Below, in pieces: positions 8,395 to 18,211 of a stretch of 64,000 nucleotides of DNA. How positions within the stretch are numbered: the first letter of the stretch is position 1; each line of letters starts with the position of its first letter. The position numbers and the translations under genes were made by a program. The notes beneath the pieces were generated by a model. The model ran no database searches. It saw only the letters and a list, made by a program, of their open reading frames with translations, and was not told where the DNA came from. Source of the DNA: Pedobacter panaciterrae (lineage in GTDB: Bacteria > Bacteroidota > Bacteroidia > Sphingobacteriales > Sphingobacteriaceae); the NCBI RefSeq assembly GCF_013204795.1, contig NZ_JABMKW010000020.1, positions 310,001 through 374,000 of the forward strand, read 5' to 3'.

Positions 8395-9168
8395 ATGATG
8401 ACTTCAACAGCATTTGAAAACAAGACGGTAATTGTAACTGGTGCCGGACAGGGCATTGGTTTTGAAATATGTAAACAACTGGCAGCTAGAGGCGCTACAG
8501 TTTTATTGAATGATATAGATGAGGTGCTGGCCAATGGCGCAGTACAAGCAATTAAAGATGCGGGTGGAAATTGTATTGCCTGTGCAGGTGATTCTGGTGA
8601 TAAGGATTTTATACAAAGTATGGTTGATCTGGCTGTAAAAACATCCGGCAGTCTGGATGTTGTGATTGCCAACGCAGGGATTACTTTATTTGGCGATTTC
8701 TTTACTTACCCTCAGGATTCTTTGTATAAAGTTTTACATACAAACCTTGGTGGTACGTTCTTTTTGGCCCAGGCCGCGGCCAATCAAATGAGAACTCAGG
8801 CTAAAGGTGGTTCTTTGTTGTTTACCTCATCGGTTACGGCACATCAGGCACATAAAGATCTGGCAGCCTACGGAATGACTAAAGCTGCTCTTGAAATGCT
8901 GGCCAAGAACCTGGTGCTGGAGCTTTCTCCTTTTAAGATCAATGTAAATACGATAGCGCCGGGTGCTACACTTACAGAGCGTACCATGGATGATCCGAAT
9001 TATGAGGCTGTATGGTCTAGAATTACGCCAATGGGTAGTCCTGCTAAAACGATAGATATTGCCAATGCGGCTTTGTTCCTGGTGTCGGATGGGGCAAAAC
9101 ACATCACAGGACAAAGTTTGGTGATTGATGGTGGTTGGAGTGCAATTAGTCCTTCGCCAAATGAATAG
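8395..9168 (+). CDS. SDR family oxidoreductase, probable sugar dehydrogenase
   Basis: The 257-residue protein is a classical short-chain dehydrogenase. It has the nucleotide-binding motif T-G-A-G-Q-G-I-G (residues 15-22), the N-A-G-I motif, catalytic Ser in T-S-S-V-T and the Y-G-M-T-K active-site pair near residue 160. Asp after the second strand (L-N-D-I-D) suggests NAD rather than NADP. Next to a lactonase and an aldonate dehydratase, the natural job is oxidation of an aldose to its lactone, although oxidation of a 2-keto-3-deoxy intermediate is equally possible. The start could be the ATG at 8395 or the adjacent one at 8398. Confidence 0.85.
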   Translation: MMTSTAFENKTVIVTGAGQGIGFEICKQLAARGATVLLNDIDEVLANGAVQAIKDAGGNCIACAGDSGDKDFIQSMVDLAVKTSGSLDVVIANAGITLFGDFFTYPQDSLYKVLHTNLGGTFFLAQAAANQMRTQAKGGSLLFTSSVTAHQAHKDLAAYGMTKAALEMLAKNLVLELSPFKINVNTIAPGATLTERTMDDPNYEAVWSRITPMGSPAKTIDIANAALFLVSDGAKHITGQSLVIDGGWSAISPSPNE

Positions 9169-10225
9169 GTTGCTGAAATTTATATTTGTTTTGCCTTTGG
9201 TGCTGCTGTTTTGCGGATCAGCTTTGGCCATAAAACCTAAGGTTTTTTGCTTTTACTACAATTGGTACCAGACCAAGGCTTTTGATGGAGCAGATCAGCA
9301 TTGGTCGCATTGGAGTAATGGCAATCCTACTGGGTACCCGGGTGGTGATAACATAGGCGCTAATTTTTTTCCATCATTAGGTAATTACAGCACAAATGAT
9401 CCTGTTTTGGTGGCTAAGCACATGAAAATGATTGCTAAAGCAGGTATTAATGCTGTTTTTTTAACCTGGTGGGGTAAGGATCATTTTACCGCAAAGAGCA
9501 TTCCGGTGATATTAGATGAGGCTAAAAAGGCTGGTGTTAAGGTTGGTTTTCAAATTGAGCCGTATGGAAATAGATCTCCCTTAACGGTTAAGGCTGATGT
9601 GAAGTATCTAATTGATACTTATGGCAAGCACCCGGCTTTTTACTATTCTGAACAGAAGAAACCGCTTTTCTTTGTTTATGATTCGTATTTGAGTAAGGCC
9701 GCTGAATGGTCGGATGTATTATCGCCAGCTGGAAGTTCAACCATTAGAAAAACGTTATATGATGCTGATTTTATGGGTCTTTGGGTGAATGATAATGAGC
9801 ATCAGTTCTTTAAAGATTCGGGATTTGACGGTTTCTATACCTACTTTGTTTCGAAGGTGTTCCGTTATGGCTCTAACCCAAATAACTGGGCTAAGATGCA
9901 GGAATGGGCGGTTCAAAACAACAAGATATTCATCCCCTGTGTAGGGCCTGGTTATATAGATGAGCGCATCCGCCCGGAGAATAGTGCCAATACGCAAAGC
10001 AGGGACAATGGGACGTATTATGATGATTACTGGAAAAAAGCAATTTCCGTGAAAAGCCCGTATGTGGCCATTACTTCTTTTAACGAATGGCATGAGGGTA
10101 CACAGATTGAACCGGCAAAACCACTGAGTATTACTGGTTTTACTTACTTGGATTATAGCCCGCTGGCAAATGATTACTACATCACCAGAACCAGATATTG
10201 GACCGACCGTTTCTTAAAAAAATAA
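9161..10225 (+). CDS. Secreted GH99-like glycoside hydrolase
   Basis: The 354-residue protein starts with a cleavable signal peptide (hydrophobic core to about A-L-A, residue 23), so it acts outside the cytoplasm. It is a (beta/alpha)8 protein of the GH99/GH71-like group. Near the C-terminus, F-N-E-W-H-E-G-T-Q-I-E contains two glutamates three residues apart (Glu309 and Glu312), matching the catalytic E-x-x-E pair of GH99 endo-alpha-mannosidases. The gene overlaps the SDR stop by 8 bp, so it is co-transcribed. Finding a GH99-like enzyme beside GH127- and GH78-like enzymes, rather than mannan enzymes, suggests a different substrate. Confidence 0.8.
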   Translation: MNRLLKFIFVLPLVLLFCGSALAIKPKVFCFYYNWYQTKAFDGADQHWSHWSNGNPTGYPGGDNIGANFFPSLGNYSTNDPVLVAKHMKMIAKAGINAVFLTWWGKDHFTAKSIPVILDEAKKAGVKVGFQIEPYGNRSPLTVKADVKYLIDTYGKHPAFYYSEQKKPLFFVYDSYLSKAAEWSDVLSPAGSSTIRKTLYDADFMGLWVNDNEHQFFKDSGFDGFYTYFVSKVFRYGSNPNNWAKMQEWAVQNNKIFIPCVGPGYIDERIRPENSANTQSRDNGTYYDDYWKKAISVKSPYVAITSFNEWHEGTQIEPAKPLSITGFTYLDYSPLANDYYITRTRYWTDRFLKK

Positions 10226-10234
10226 TCTTTTAGG

Positions 10235-12082
10235 ATGAAAAAATATACTTCATTATTGTTAGCAGGATTTGTTTTAGTAACCGGTGTTAGTGTAGGGCAG
10301 GATAAGCTCAGCAGGGCAAAATCTGAAACGATTGGTGGGTTTATTGGCGAAAGGCTGTCTAATTCTTACAAGAACAGGGTTTTACTTCAGGATGCAGATG
10401 CCTTAATTGAACCGTTTAAGCATAGAAACGAGACCAGTTTATGGCAAAGTGAGTTTTGGGGAAAATGGTTTACTTCGGCAGTTCTTGCCTATAAATATAA
10501 ACCAACACCTGAACTAAAGCAAAAGCTGGATGCCGCTGTTGGTGGTTTAATTGCTACGCAAAGTGCTGATGGCTATATTGGTAATTATGCTGAAGAAAGC
10601 AGATTAAAGCAGTGGGACATTTGGGGACGAAAGTATTGTATGCTGGGGCTGCTTGACTATTATAGTCTAACCGGTGATAAAAAGAGTCTTAAAGCAGCCA
10701 AGGCTGTTGCTGATAATTTGATAGACGATATTAAGAAAGCCGACGGTATAATTGTGACTAAGGGGAATTACCGGGGTATGGCTGCATCCTCTGTATTGGA
10801 GCCTATTTGCTTGTTATATACGCAAACAAAGGATAAGAAATATCTTGATTTTGCAGAAGAGATTGTTCGCCAATGGGAAACACCTGAGGGGCCACAGTTA
10901 ATTTCCAAGGCCGATGTTGATGTGTCTAAACGCTTTCCTAAACCTGAAAACTGGTATTCTTTTGAACAGGGGCAAAAGGCATACGAAATGATGTCGTGCT
11001 ACGAAGGTTTATTGGAATTGTACAGGCTAACGGGCAAACAGACATATAAAACTGCGGTTGAGAAGACCTGGCAAAACGTTCGCGATAAAGAGATCAATAT
11101 GGCAGGATCAGGTGCATCGGCCGAAATGTGGTTTGGTGGCAAGGCTTTACAGGCTGATCCCATCTTTCATTATCAGGAAACGTGCGTTACAGTAACCTGG
11201 ATAAAGCTTTGTCATCAGCTTTTTAGGCTTACCGGCGAAGCAAAATATGCCGATGCAGTGGAACAGAGTTATTATAACGCTTTGTTGGGCTCTACCAGTC
11301 ACGATGGTTTTCATTGGGCAAAATATACGCCTTTAAATGGATTGCGATTACCCGGAAACGGGCAGTGTGGTATGGATCTTAATTGTTGTGTGGCAAGCGG
11401 CCCAAGGGGTTTGTTTAACCTTCCGGCTCATGTGGTGATGAAAGCTGCAGATGGCTTATTTGTAAATTATTTTATTGAAGGGAGTTATGCTTTGGTTACT
11501 CCAACTGGTAAAAATGTAAGTGTAGTTCAGCATACAGATTATCCGGCTACGGGTAAGATTGGAATTAGTGTAAAACTTTCAAAGCCTGAGGACTTTAGCA
11601 TTAATATTCGCATACCTGAATGGAGCAAGAAGAATGTGTTAATGGTAAACGGTGTTGCAGTTGAGGCAGCTGGTGGGCAGTTTGCTACCTTAAAACGAAC
11701 CTGGAAAGATGGCGACGAAATAGCTTTAGAACTGGATATGAGAGGCAGGGTTGAATTTATTGAAGACAAGTCTCAATATGCTGCTGTGATGCGTGGCCCT
11801 ATATTGCTTGCCCGCGATGAGGCATTAAAAGGGGCTAATATGGGATCGATTGTTAACCTTGCAGGTAAGACCGGATATGTTGATTTGGTTTCCGTACCTC
11901 ATACTTCTGAAAATGTGTGGTTACAATTCAGTCTTAAGTTTTCTCCGGAATCATATAAAGAGCAGGGAGATGAGCCTGTAACTGTTGATTTATGCGATTA
12001 TGCCTCGGCCGGGAATGGCAAAGAAGCAACTTATTTTAAAGCCTGGTTTCCTCAGTTGATTGATCCTAAAAAGGATCACTAA
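10235..12082 (+). CDS. GH127-like beta-L-arabinofuranosidase family protein (DUF1680)
   Basis: The 615-residue protein has a signal peptide (to about residue 21) and an (alpha/alpha)6 barrel followed by C-terminal beta-sandwich regions, as in the DUF1680 group (GH127, GH146 and relatives). The Zn-cysteine site of characterised GH127 enzymes is recognisable: Glu315-x-Cys317 in Q-E-T-C-V-T and the Cys384-Cys385 pair in L-N-C-C-V-A-S-G, one of which would be the cysteine nucleophile. The family typically releases L-arabinofuranose from plant glycans. It is fourth in the operon, 9 bp after the GH99-like gene. The exact GH subfamily is uncertain. Confidence 0.82.
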   Translation: MKKYTSLLLAGFVLVTGVSVGQDKLSRAKSETIGGFIGERLSNSYKNRVLLQDADALIEPFKHRNETSLWQSEFWGKWFTSAVLAYKYKPTPELKQKLDAAVGGLIATQSADGYIGNYAEESRLKQWDIWGRKYCMLGLLDYYSLTGDKKSLKAAKAVADNLIDDIKKADGIIVTKGNYRGMAASSVLEPICLLYTQTKDKKYLDFAEEIVRQWETPEGPQLISKADVDVSKRFPKPENWYSFEQGQKAYEMMSCYEGLLELYRLTGKQTYKTAVEKTWQNVRDKEINMAGSGASAEMWFGGKALQADPIFHYQETCVTVTWIKLCHQLFRLTGEAKYADAVEQSYYNALLGSTSHDGFHWAKYTPLNGLRLPGNGQCGMDLNCCVASGPRGLFNLPAHVVMKAADGLFVNYFIEGSYALVTPTGKNVSVVQHTDYPATGKIGISVKLSKPEDFSINIRIPEWSKKNVLMVNGVAVEAAGGQFATLKRTWKDGDEIALELDMRGRVEFIEDKSQYAAVMRGPILLARDEALKGANMGSIVNLAGKTGYVDLVSVPHTSENVWLQFSLKFSPESYKEQGDEPVTVDLCDYASAGNGKEATYFKAWFPQLIDPKKDH

Positions 12083-12097
12083 ATTTTTATACTTCAC

Positions 12098-13750
12098 ATG
12101 AACAGATTAAGAACGATACTACTATTTTTTGGCATTGGCATTCCATCGCTGTTATCAGCTCAGGATTTTTATACTCAGGAGCAGCGTGATAAATGGATGG
12201 CTAAAGCAGAAACGAATAAGCCTAAACTGACTGAGCAGGAAAAAAAGCCTGTGCAATTGGTTAAACTAGAGGCTGATGATAAGGCTTTTCAAGGTTGGAA
12301 GGCTACTCCTGCAGGTTCGGTTGACCAGCTTTATCAGCAAGCTTTTAAAAAACAGTCTGGTGTAGTTATTGATTTTGGCGAGCATTTAACCGGGTATTAT
12401 ACATTTACCATGAAGGAAAGTGCCAATGTATTGGATGGTCCATTACGTTTTAAAATGACATTTGCAGAGGTGCCGGGTGAACTTGCCACACCTTTTGATC
12501 CGTACACAGGAGGTTTGACCAGGGCATGGCTGCAGGACGAAATCATTACCGTGATGGAATTGCCTGCTACAATCACTATTCCACGACGTATGGCCTTTAG
12601 ATACCTTAAAATTGACCTTTTAGCTGGCTCCGGTAACTTTGATTTTAAGATAACGGATATGAGTTTTAAAGCTGTTACGGCCGTTACAAATGTACCTGTT
12701 CAATTGGCGGCAAATACAGATCCAATGATTAAAAAGATTGATGCTGTTGGCCAGGCTACGCTAAAAGAATGTATGCAAACGGTTTATGAAGATGGCCCGA
12801 AACGCGACAGGAGATTATGGATAGGGGATTTGTATCTGGAATCGTTAGCTAACAATTATTCTTTTAAAGATCATGAGCTTACCAAACGATGTTTGTATTT
12901 AATTGCAGGATTGAGTCGTACAGATGGGTACTTAAATGCTAATGCATTTGAAAACCCTAAGCCCCATGCGCAGGCAGGTGCGCCATTTTTGTTTGAATAT
13001 TCGCTATTGTTTAATGCCGCATTGAAGGAATATTTTATTGCCACTAAAGACAGTGAGTTTGTGCTTGATTTATGGCCTGTAGCCAAAAGGCAAATGGACA
13101 ACATTAGCAAGCATCTGGATGATAACGGGCTGTTTAACGTTAATGCGGCTCAAAAGGACGGTTGGTGGATCTTTGTGGATTGGAGAGATGGGCTGGATAA
13201 ACAGGCTTCTTTGCAGGGGATAATGATTTTTACCATGAAAGAAACATTGACGCTGGCTAAATTATTGGGTAAGGATAAGGAGGTTTCACAATTGAATGGG
13301 CTAATTGACAAAATGATTAAGGCGGCTAAAACAAGACTTTATGATAAGAAAACAGGGCTTTTTGTAAGTGGAGCATCTAAGCAGGTTTCTTACGCCTCGC
13401 AGGCATGGATGATAATGAGTGGAGTAGCTAGTAAGGCTGAAGGTCAGAAGGCTATGAAAGCTATTGCGGGTTATGATAATGTGGTAAAGCCGGGCACGCC
13501 TTATCTGTATCATTATTATATTGAGGCTTTGATTAAATGTGGGTTAACACAAGAAGCCAAAGCCTCTGTAATAGATTATTGGGGTGGAATGGTAAATAAG
13601 GGCGCTGATACTTTTTGGGAGGCTTATGATCCTGATAATGACAAGCTTTCTCCTTATAACTTTTTTCCGATAAATAGCTATTGTCATGCCTGGAGCTGTA
13701 CGCCTGTTTACTTTATCAGAAAGCATCCGGAGATTTTTCAGGGCCCTTAA
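12098..13750 (+). CDS. GH78-like alpha-L-rhamnosidase family protein
   Basis: The 550-residue protein has a signal peptide ending near L-S-A-Q-D (residue 22), a beta-sandwich region and an (alpha/alpha)6 six-hairpin domain. The stretch D-G-P-K-R-D-R-R-L-W-I-G-D near residue 230 is the family signature that carries catalytic-site acids in GH78 alpha-L-rhamnosidases. At 550 residues it is shorter than many GH78 enzymes and lacks extra N-terminal modules. It ends the operon that begins at 5757, and the convergent receptor gene ends 6 bp downstream. Family placement is good; rhamnose specificity is inferred only from family. Confidence 0.78.
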   Translation: MNRLRTILLFFGIGIPSLLSAQDFYTQEQRDKWMAKAETNKPKLTEQEKKPVQLVKLEADDKAFQGWKATPAGSVDQLYQQAFKKQSGVVIDFGEHLTGYYTFTMKESANVLDGPLRFKMTFAEVPGELATPFDPYTGGLTRAWLQDEIITVMELPATITIPRRMAFRYLKIDLLAGSGNFDFKITDMSFKAVTAVTNVPVQLAANTDPMIKKIDAVGQATLKECMQTVYEDGPKRDRRLWIGDLYLESLANNYSFKDHELTKRCLYLIAGLSRTDGYLNANAFENPKPHAQAGAPFLFEYSLLFNAALKEYFIATKDSEFVLDLWPVAKRQMDNISKHLDDNGLFNVNAAQKDGWWIFVDWRDGLDKQASLQGIMIFTMKETLTLAKLLGKDKEVSQLNGLIDKMIKAAKTRLYDKKTGLFVSGASKQVSYASQAWMIMSGVASKAEGQKAMKAIAGYDNVVKPGTPYLYHYYIEALIKCGLTQEAKASVIDYWGGMVNKGADTFWEAYDPDNDKLSPYNFFPINSYCHAWSCTPVYFIRKHPEIFQGP

Positions 13751-13756
13751 TTCCTA

Positions 13757-16195
13757 TTACATCCGGTTTTTTTCCTCATCAAGCGCATTGTTTTTGTGCT
13801 TGCTTTTACGGGTAAACGTGTCTTTACCAAAGTTATACGTTAGTGCAATGCCAAATCGCTGCGTATCAGATTCATTGGTTTGAAATGAATAGGCCTGCGT
13901 CAGCCCTACTGAACGTTCCCTGGCTACCCAGCTATGGAACATGTCATCAACATTGAACCTGATGCTGCCTTTGTTTTTCCAAATCTTTTTTTGAATACCT
14001 GAGTTTACCCTGTACCTGCCTGCTGTATAAGTTTGCCCGTTTAAATCCCGGCTGACATAATAGCTGCCCAGTTCCGCACTCCATCCTTTTTTGAATTGAA
14101 ATTGGTTGTATATTCCTATTCTGGCTGCATAAATACTTGGATTAAGCTTTTCGCCATATGCCATACCATCTAATCCCAATCTGGCGAATTGCGGTTCAAA
14201 ATAAAGTGTCCACCATTCAGCAGCAGTAATTGTGATATTGGTATTTAGAATTATCATATATCCGAAGGCTACGTTTTCCGGTTTCCTGATAAAAATATCA
14301 TTTTCTACACGTGTAGTCTGGAAAATTACATCTGTAAATCTGTTATAACTTAAAGCTAGTCTAAGCCATTGTTTGTGTTGATATTTAAGTTCATAACGCA
14401 TCTGATATTGAGGGGTTAATTCCGGATTACCTGAAGAGTAAGAGTACTTGTCTTTAAAAAACACAAAAGGATTCAGGTATTGATAATTTGGCCTGTTTAT
14501 TCTTTTGCTGATACTAAAGTTTAGGGTGTTTGTGCCAACTGTATCAAGCTTGTAGTTTAAAAAGATACTTGGGAACACTTGCGTATAGTTCTTAGTAAAA
14601 CTGCTTGGTGGCACCAGCTCGTTGCCTAATTGCTCCCCCTTAGATTGTGTGTTTTCCAAACGCAATCCTAATTGGATAGATAGGTGTTTCCATCCTTTTT
14701 GAGCATTAACATATGCAGAGTTTATGTTTTCTCTGAACTTGAAGTGGTTTGATTGTCCGTTATCGATAACCGGTCCATGATCGGTAATGTTGTAATAATC
14801 AGATTTGTTATCGTTATAAACGAAGCTCGATTTAAAGCCCGCTTCAAATTTTGCGTTGTTTTTCATGGTTTGCACATAATCTGCTTTGGCAGTGTATATA
14901 TTTATGGTAGAAGGTAAATCGTAAAAGAATTTGCTATCGCTGATAGCAGTACCATCTGGCTGATAAAGTGAGTTTACGAGTGATTGGTTGCCGGTACTGC
15001 GGTAATTTAAGTAGTTGATATCGGCAGAGAGTTCCTTCCCGGTTGATCCGAATTTATGCAGAAAGTTGACGTTGGATCCTAAGTTGGTTCTTTTATTATC
15101 GAAAATGGTGTTTCCTTTGCCAATGTTGTTCAGTTGTCCGGCGTTGTAATTATCGCTATTATAATTCAGCAGATCGTTGTTTTTATTGTCGTTTATATTG
15201 ACCTGGAAACCGTATGTTGTATTTGGAGTGGCTGCATAATCTAATCCTGCGTTTGCATTTAAGCCATTGCTTTTAAACTCCTGATTATTTATTAGCTCTA
15301 CGGTTGATGTTGGTACATTGTTAGTATCAAAGAAGCTCCTTGTCATGTTGTCGATGTTATAATTTTTCTCGTGACTATAACCAATACTCCCAAACAAATT
15401 GATCTTTTTATAGTTGTAGTTCAGGTTCAAAGAGTTGTTGTTTCTTCCATATTCTCCTTTAGAATAACCTGTAGAAATACTTCCTATAAAACCACCTATC
15501 CTGTTTTTTTTCAGTTTAATATTGATAATTGCATTTCCTGATGCATCATAACGGGCAGGAGGGTTGTCCATCAGCTCTATTTTGTCTAAAAGTGATCCGG
15601 GAAGAGATTTTAGGTAAAGAGAAAGGTCTTGTCCCGACATGTAAGTAGGGCGGCCATCAATTAAAACCATAACTCCAGATCGGCCGTTTAATGTGATATC
15701 CCCATTGGAATTTACAACTATGCCGGGCGTTTTTTCGAGCACTTCTAATGTATTGCTGCTGGCGCTGCTAATCATGGCATCCACGTTTACTACTGTTTTG
15801 TCTATTTCCATTTGAATTAGCGGACGCTTTGCTTTTATCACTACCTCTGCAAGTTCTGTACTTTTAGCCGGCAGTAATATAATTACGGGAAACACCACGC
15901 CTGCGTTATCCAGTACATGTAAGGGCGATGAATTGAATTCTTTGTAGCCTACAGCTGTTATCCTTAATAGATAAGAACCTTTGGTGACATCATTGAATTG
16001 AAATTTACCATCGATATCAGTAGTTCGGGTGGTAATAATCGCGGTGTCTGCGGCTTTAAGCAGACGAACAGTAGCACCGCCAATTGCCTGGTTTTTTGAA
16101 TCTTTTACAGTTGAGGAAATGACTCCTTGTTTTACCTGCGCCAGGGCAGTAAGAGAGATCAGAGAAGCGAAAAATAATATAATATATGTTTTCAT
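13757..16195 (-). CDS. TonB-dependent-receptor-like outer-membrane beta-barrel protein
   Basis: The 812-residue protein has a signal peptide, then a carboxypeptidase-regulatory-like beta-sandwich (about 20-105), a plug domain (about 110-220, with G-R-S-G-V-M-V-L-I-D-G-R-P) and a long beta-barrel of the outer membrane beta-barrel 3 type. It is a solitary receptor without a SusD partner; such proteins import siderophores, peptides or small ligands. It is convergent with the GH78-like gene and divergent from a LytS/LytTR system. A 9-bp inverted repeat, ATTTGATCA / TGATCAAAT (16211-16219 and 16230-16238), lies just upstream of its start. The ligand is unknown. Confidence 0.85.
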   Translation of the reverse strand: MKTYIILFFASLISLTALAQVKQGVISSTVKDSKNQAIGGATVRLLKAADTAIITTRTTDIDGKFQFNDVTKGSYLLRITAVGYKEFNSSPLHVLDNAGVVFPVIILLPAKSTELAEVVIKAKRPLIQMEIDKTVVNVDAMISSASSNTLEVLEKTPGIVVNSNGDITLNGRSGVMVLIDGRPTYMSGQDLSLYLKSLPGSLLDKIELMDNPPARYDASGNAIINIKLKKNRIGGFIGSISTGYSKGEYGRNNNSLNLNYNYKKINLFGSIGYSHEKNYNIDNMTRSFFDTNNVPTSTVELINNQEFKSNGLNANAGLDYAATPNTTYGFQVNINDNKNNDLLNYNSDNYNAGQLNNIGKGNTIFDNKRTNLGSNVNFLHKFGSTGKELSADINYLNYRSTGNQSLVNSLYQPDGTAISDSKFFYDLPSTINIYTAKADYVQTMKNNAKFEAGFKSSFVYNDNKSDYYNITDHGPVIDNGQSNHFKFRENINSAYVNAQKGWKHLSIQLGLRLENTQSKGEQLGNELVPPSSFTKNYTQVFPSIFLNYKLDTVGTNTLNFSISKRINRPNYQYLNPFVFFKDKYSYSSGNPELTPQYQMRYELKYQHKQWLRLALSYNRFTDVIFQTTRVENDIFIRKPENVAFGYMIILNTNITITAAEWWTLYFEPQFARLGLDGMAYGEKLNPSIYAARIGIYNQFQFKKGWSAELGSYYVSRDLNGQTYTAGRYRVNSGIQKKIWKNKGSIRFNVDDMFHSWVARERSVGLTQAYSFQTNESDTQRFGIALTYNFGKDTFTRKSKHKNNALDEEKNRM

Positions 16196-16417
16196 TACAA
16201 GTGGTTTTTAATTTGATCAGGTTGTTGATTGATCAAATATTGATTGTTCGTGTTAGCTCCGAAAAAAAATATGTTGTAACTTGCCTGTTAGTTGATGGAA
16301 AGCTATTTTGAGGTGTTGAACTGTTTTGTAACCTGTTTTTTGGGTTCTGTCAATGATTCTGGGCTGTTCGTCAGTAATTATTTATTGACTCGATGAACTT
16401 GTTCAAATTTGTAGCCT

Positions 16418-17488
16418 ATGATTGACACAAGGAACATCAGAAACACTATGGACGAGATAAAATTTAAACCACTGATCGGTTTCTTTGGCCAACCGCTTTA
16501 TATAGTCTTATCCCTTATCATTTCAATCCCTGTTTTTTTGGTAATAGAAACATATGCGAAGTCTATTGAGATACATGAAGATGAAGCCGTGGCCTTTGCC
16601 GGAACTGTATTCTTTTTCATTGGGCTTTTTACAGGTAGATATGTTGCACAGATATGGACTGCAAGGTTAACAGTTCTTCCCAAGCAAATTTCTTTTGGGT
16701 TATTTATCCTGATCATAGTTTGCATTGGCTGGTTGTTTTTTCATGCTGATTTCCCCTTACGAGGGCGAATTGCCATTAATTTATTACTGTCGTGGGTTCC
16801 ATTTATGCTGATCAGTCTGGCGCTCGGTGCCTTGATCAAGATCGTTCACGCGATTTCTGAAAATCAATTGAGAGATGCCAAAACAATGGCTGCTCATAGT
16901 AAAAGTGAGCTGCATTTGTTACAATCTCAACTGAGTCCTCATTTTCTGTTTAACACGTTAAACAATATGTATGGGCTTTCTATTACTGATCATGAGAAAA
17001 TACCTGCATTGCTGCTTAAACTATCGGAACTATTGCGTTATTCAGTTTATGATGCGACAGAAATATATGTACCGTTAAAGGATGAAGTAGCCTACGTTAA
17101 CAATTATATAGACTTTGAGAAGATAAGGATAGGCGATAGGTTGGTATTGACTACAGAAATTGAAGAGGCAATTGTACCTGAAATAAAAATAGCACCCATG
17201 CTTTTAATTGTATTTATTGAGAATGCTTTTAAGCATTCTAAAAACACAATTGATGAGAAGATTTATATAGATATAAAACTAAAGACCTGGGGTAATTCTA
17301 TCCTTTTTTCGGTAAAGAATTCATACGGTAAGGAAGAAAATGTTCAGCCTACGCTTAACAAAAACAGCGGTTTTGGTTTGGATAATGTAAGCAAGCGGTT
17401 AAACTTGCTTTATACGGGGGAACATGAATTGAACATTAAAAAGGATAATTCATTTTACAATGTTATCTTACATTTAAAAATGAAGTAA
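16418..17488 (+). CDS. LytS/YehU-type sensor histidine kinase
   Basis: The 356-residue protein has four N-terminal membrane helices (about 22-140), a short coiled-coil linker and the His_kinase domain of the LytS/YehU group, with phospho-acceptor His175 in L-S-P-H-F-L-F-N-T-L-N-N-M, followed by an HATPase domain (F-I-E-N-A-F-K-H, then G-F-G-L-D-N-V near the end). It has no large periplasmic sensor. Its stop overlaps the ATG of the LytTR regulator, so the two are co-translated partners. A second in-frame ATG at 16448 is possible as start. The signal is unknown. Confidence 0.9.
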   Translation: MIDTRNIRNTMDEIKFKPLIGFFGQPLYIVLSLIISIPVFLVIETYAKSIEIHEDEAVAFAGTVFFFIGLFTGRYVAQIWTARLTVLPKQISFGLFILIIVCIGWLFFHADFPLRGRIAINLLLSWVPFMLISLALGALIKIVHAISENQLRDAKTMAAHSKSELHLLQSQLSPHFLFNTLNNMYGLSITDHEKIPALLLKLSELLRYSVYDATEIYVPLKDEVAYVNNYIDFEKIRIGDRLVLTTEIEEAIVPEIKIAPMLLIVFIENAFKHSKNTIDEKIYIDIKLKTWGNSILFSVKNSYGKEENVQPTLNKNSGFGLDNVSKRLNLLYTGEHELNIKKDNSFYNVILHLKMK

Positions 17489-18204
17489 TGGACCGAGTAA
17501 ACTGCCTTATTGTTGATGACGAGCCGATTGCCAGAGATATTATAAAGACATATTGTAGTCACTTGGATTACCTTAATGTTGTAGCATCGTGCGGGAATGC
17601 GCTTGAAGCAAAGGCTGTGTTGCAGAAACAAAAGATCGATATCCTTTTCCTGGATATTAACATGCCGATAATGGATGGAATTTCATTTGTAAAAACAATG
17701 AAAGACCAGCCTCAGATTATATTTACAACAGCCTATAAGGAGTTTGCTGTTGATGCATTTGATTTGGCAGCTTGCGATTACCTGTTAAAACCCTTCTCCT
17801 TTGATCGTTTTATTATTGCTGTAGATAAGGCACTAGAAAAATTAGAACCTAAAGCAACTATGCAGGCAATCGAGGTTTCTGGCTCTGCTAATGAAGATTT
17901 TATCTTTATTAAAACCGATGGAAAGATCTATAAAATTGGATATGATGAGTTGCTTTATGCCGAAGCACAAGGCAATTATACTAAAATCATAACTACCAGT
18001 AATTTTCTGTTGCCTAAAATGCCTTTCTCGAACTTTGAAGAGCTCTTACCCAAACAACTTTTTCTAAGAACCCATCGTTCATTTATTATTAATAAATCTA
18101 AAATTGGCCACATAGAGGGCAATCGTATATTTATTAATAACAATGAAATCCCGATAGGAAGTAACTACAAAGATCAATTGCTAAAAGATCTTGGCTTTTC
18201 TTAA
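17488..18204 (+). CDS. LytTR family response regulator
   Basis: The 238-residue protein has a receiver domain (about 1-120) with acidic residues in V-D-D-E-P, phospho-acceptor Asp56 in F-L-D-I-N-M-P and the conserved Lys in L-L-K-P-F, then a LytTR DNA-binding domain (about 135-235) with the typical R-T-H-R-S-F-I-I-N motif. LytTR regulators bind pairs of short direct repeats. It is translationally coupled to the upstream LytS-type kinase. Its target is unknown; the divergent outer-membrane receptor and the pair itself are nearby candidates. Confidence 0.9.
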   Translation: MDRVNCLIVDDEPIARDIIKTYCSHLDYLNVVASCGNALEAKAVLQKQKIDILFLDINMPIMDGISFVKTMKDQPQIIFTTAYKEFAVDAFDLAACDYLLKPFSFDRFIIAVDKALEKLEPKATMQAIEVSGSANEDFIFIKTDGKIYKIGYDELLYAEAQGNYTKIITTSNFLLPKMPFSNFEELLPKQLFLRTHRSFIINKSKIGHIEGNRIFINNNEIPIGSNYKDQLLKDLGFS

Positions 18205-18211
18205 AGCCTGA

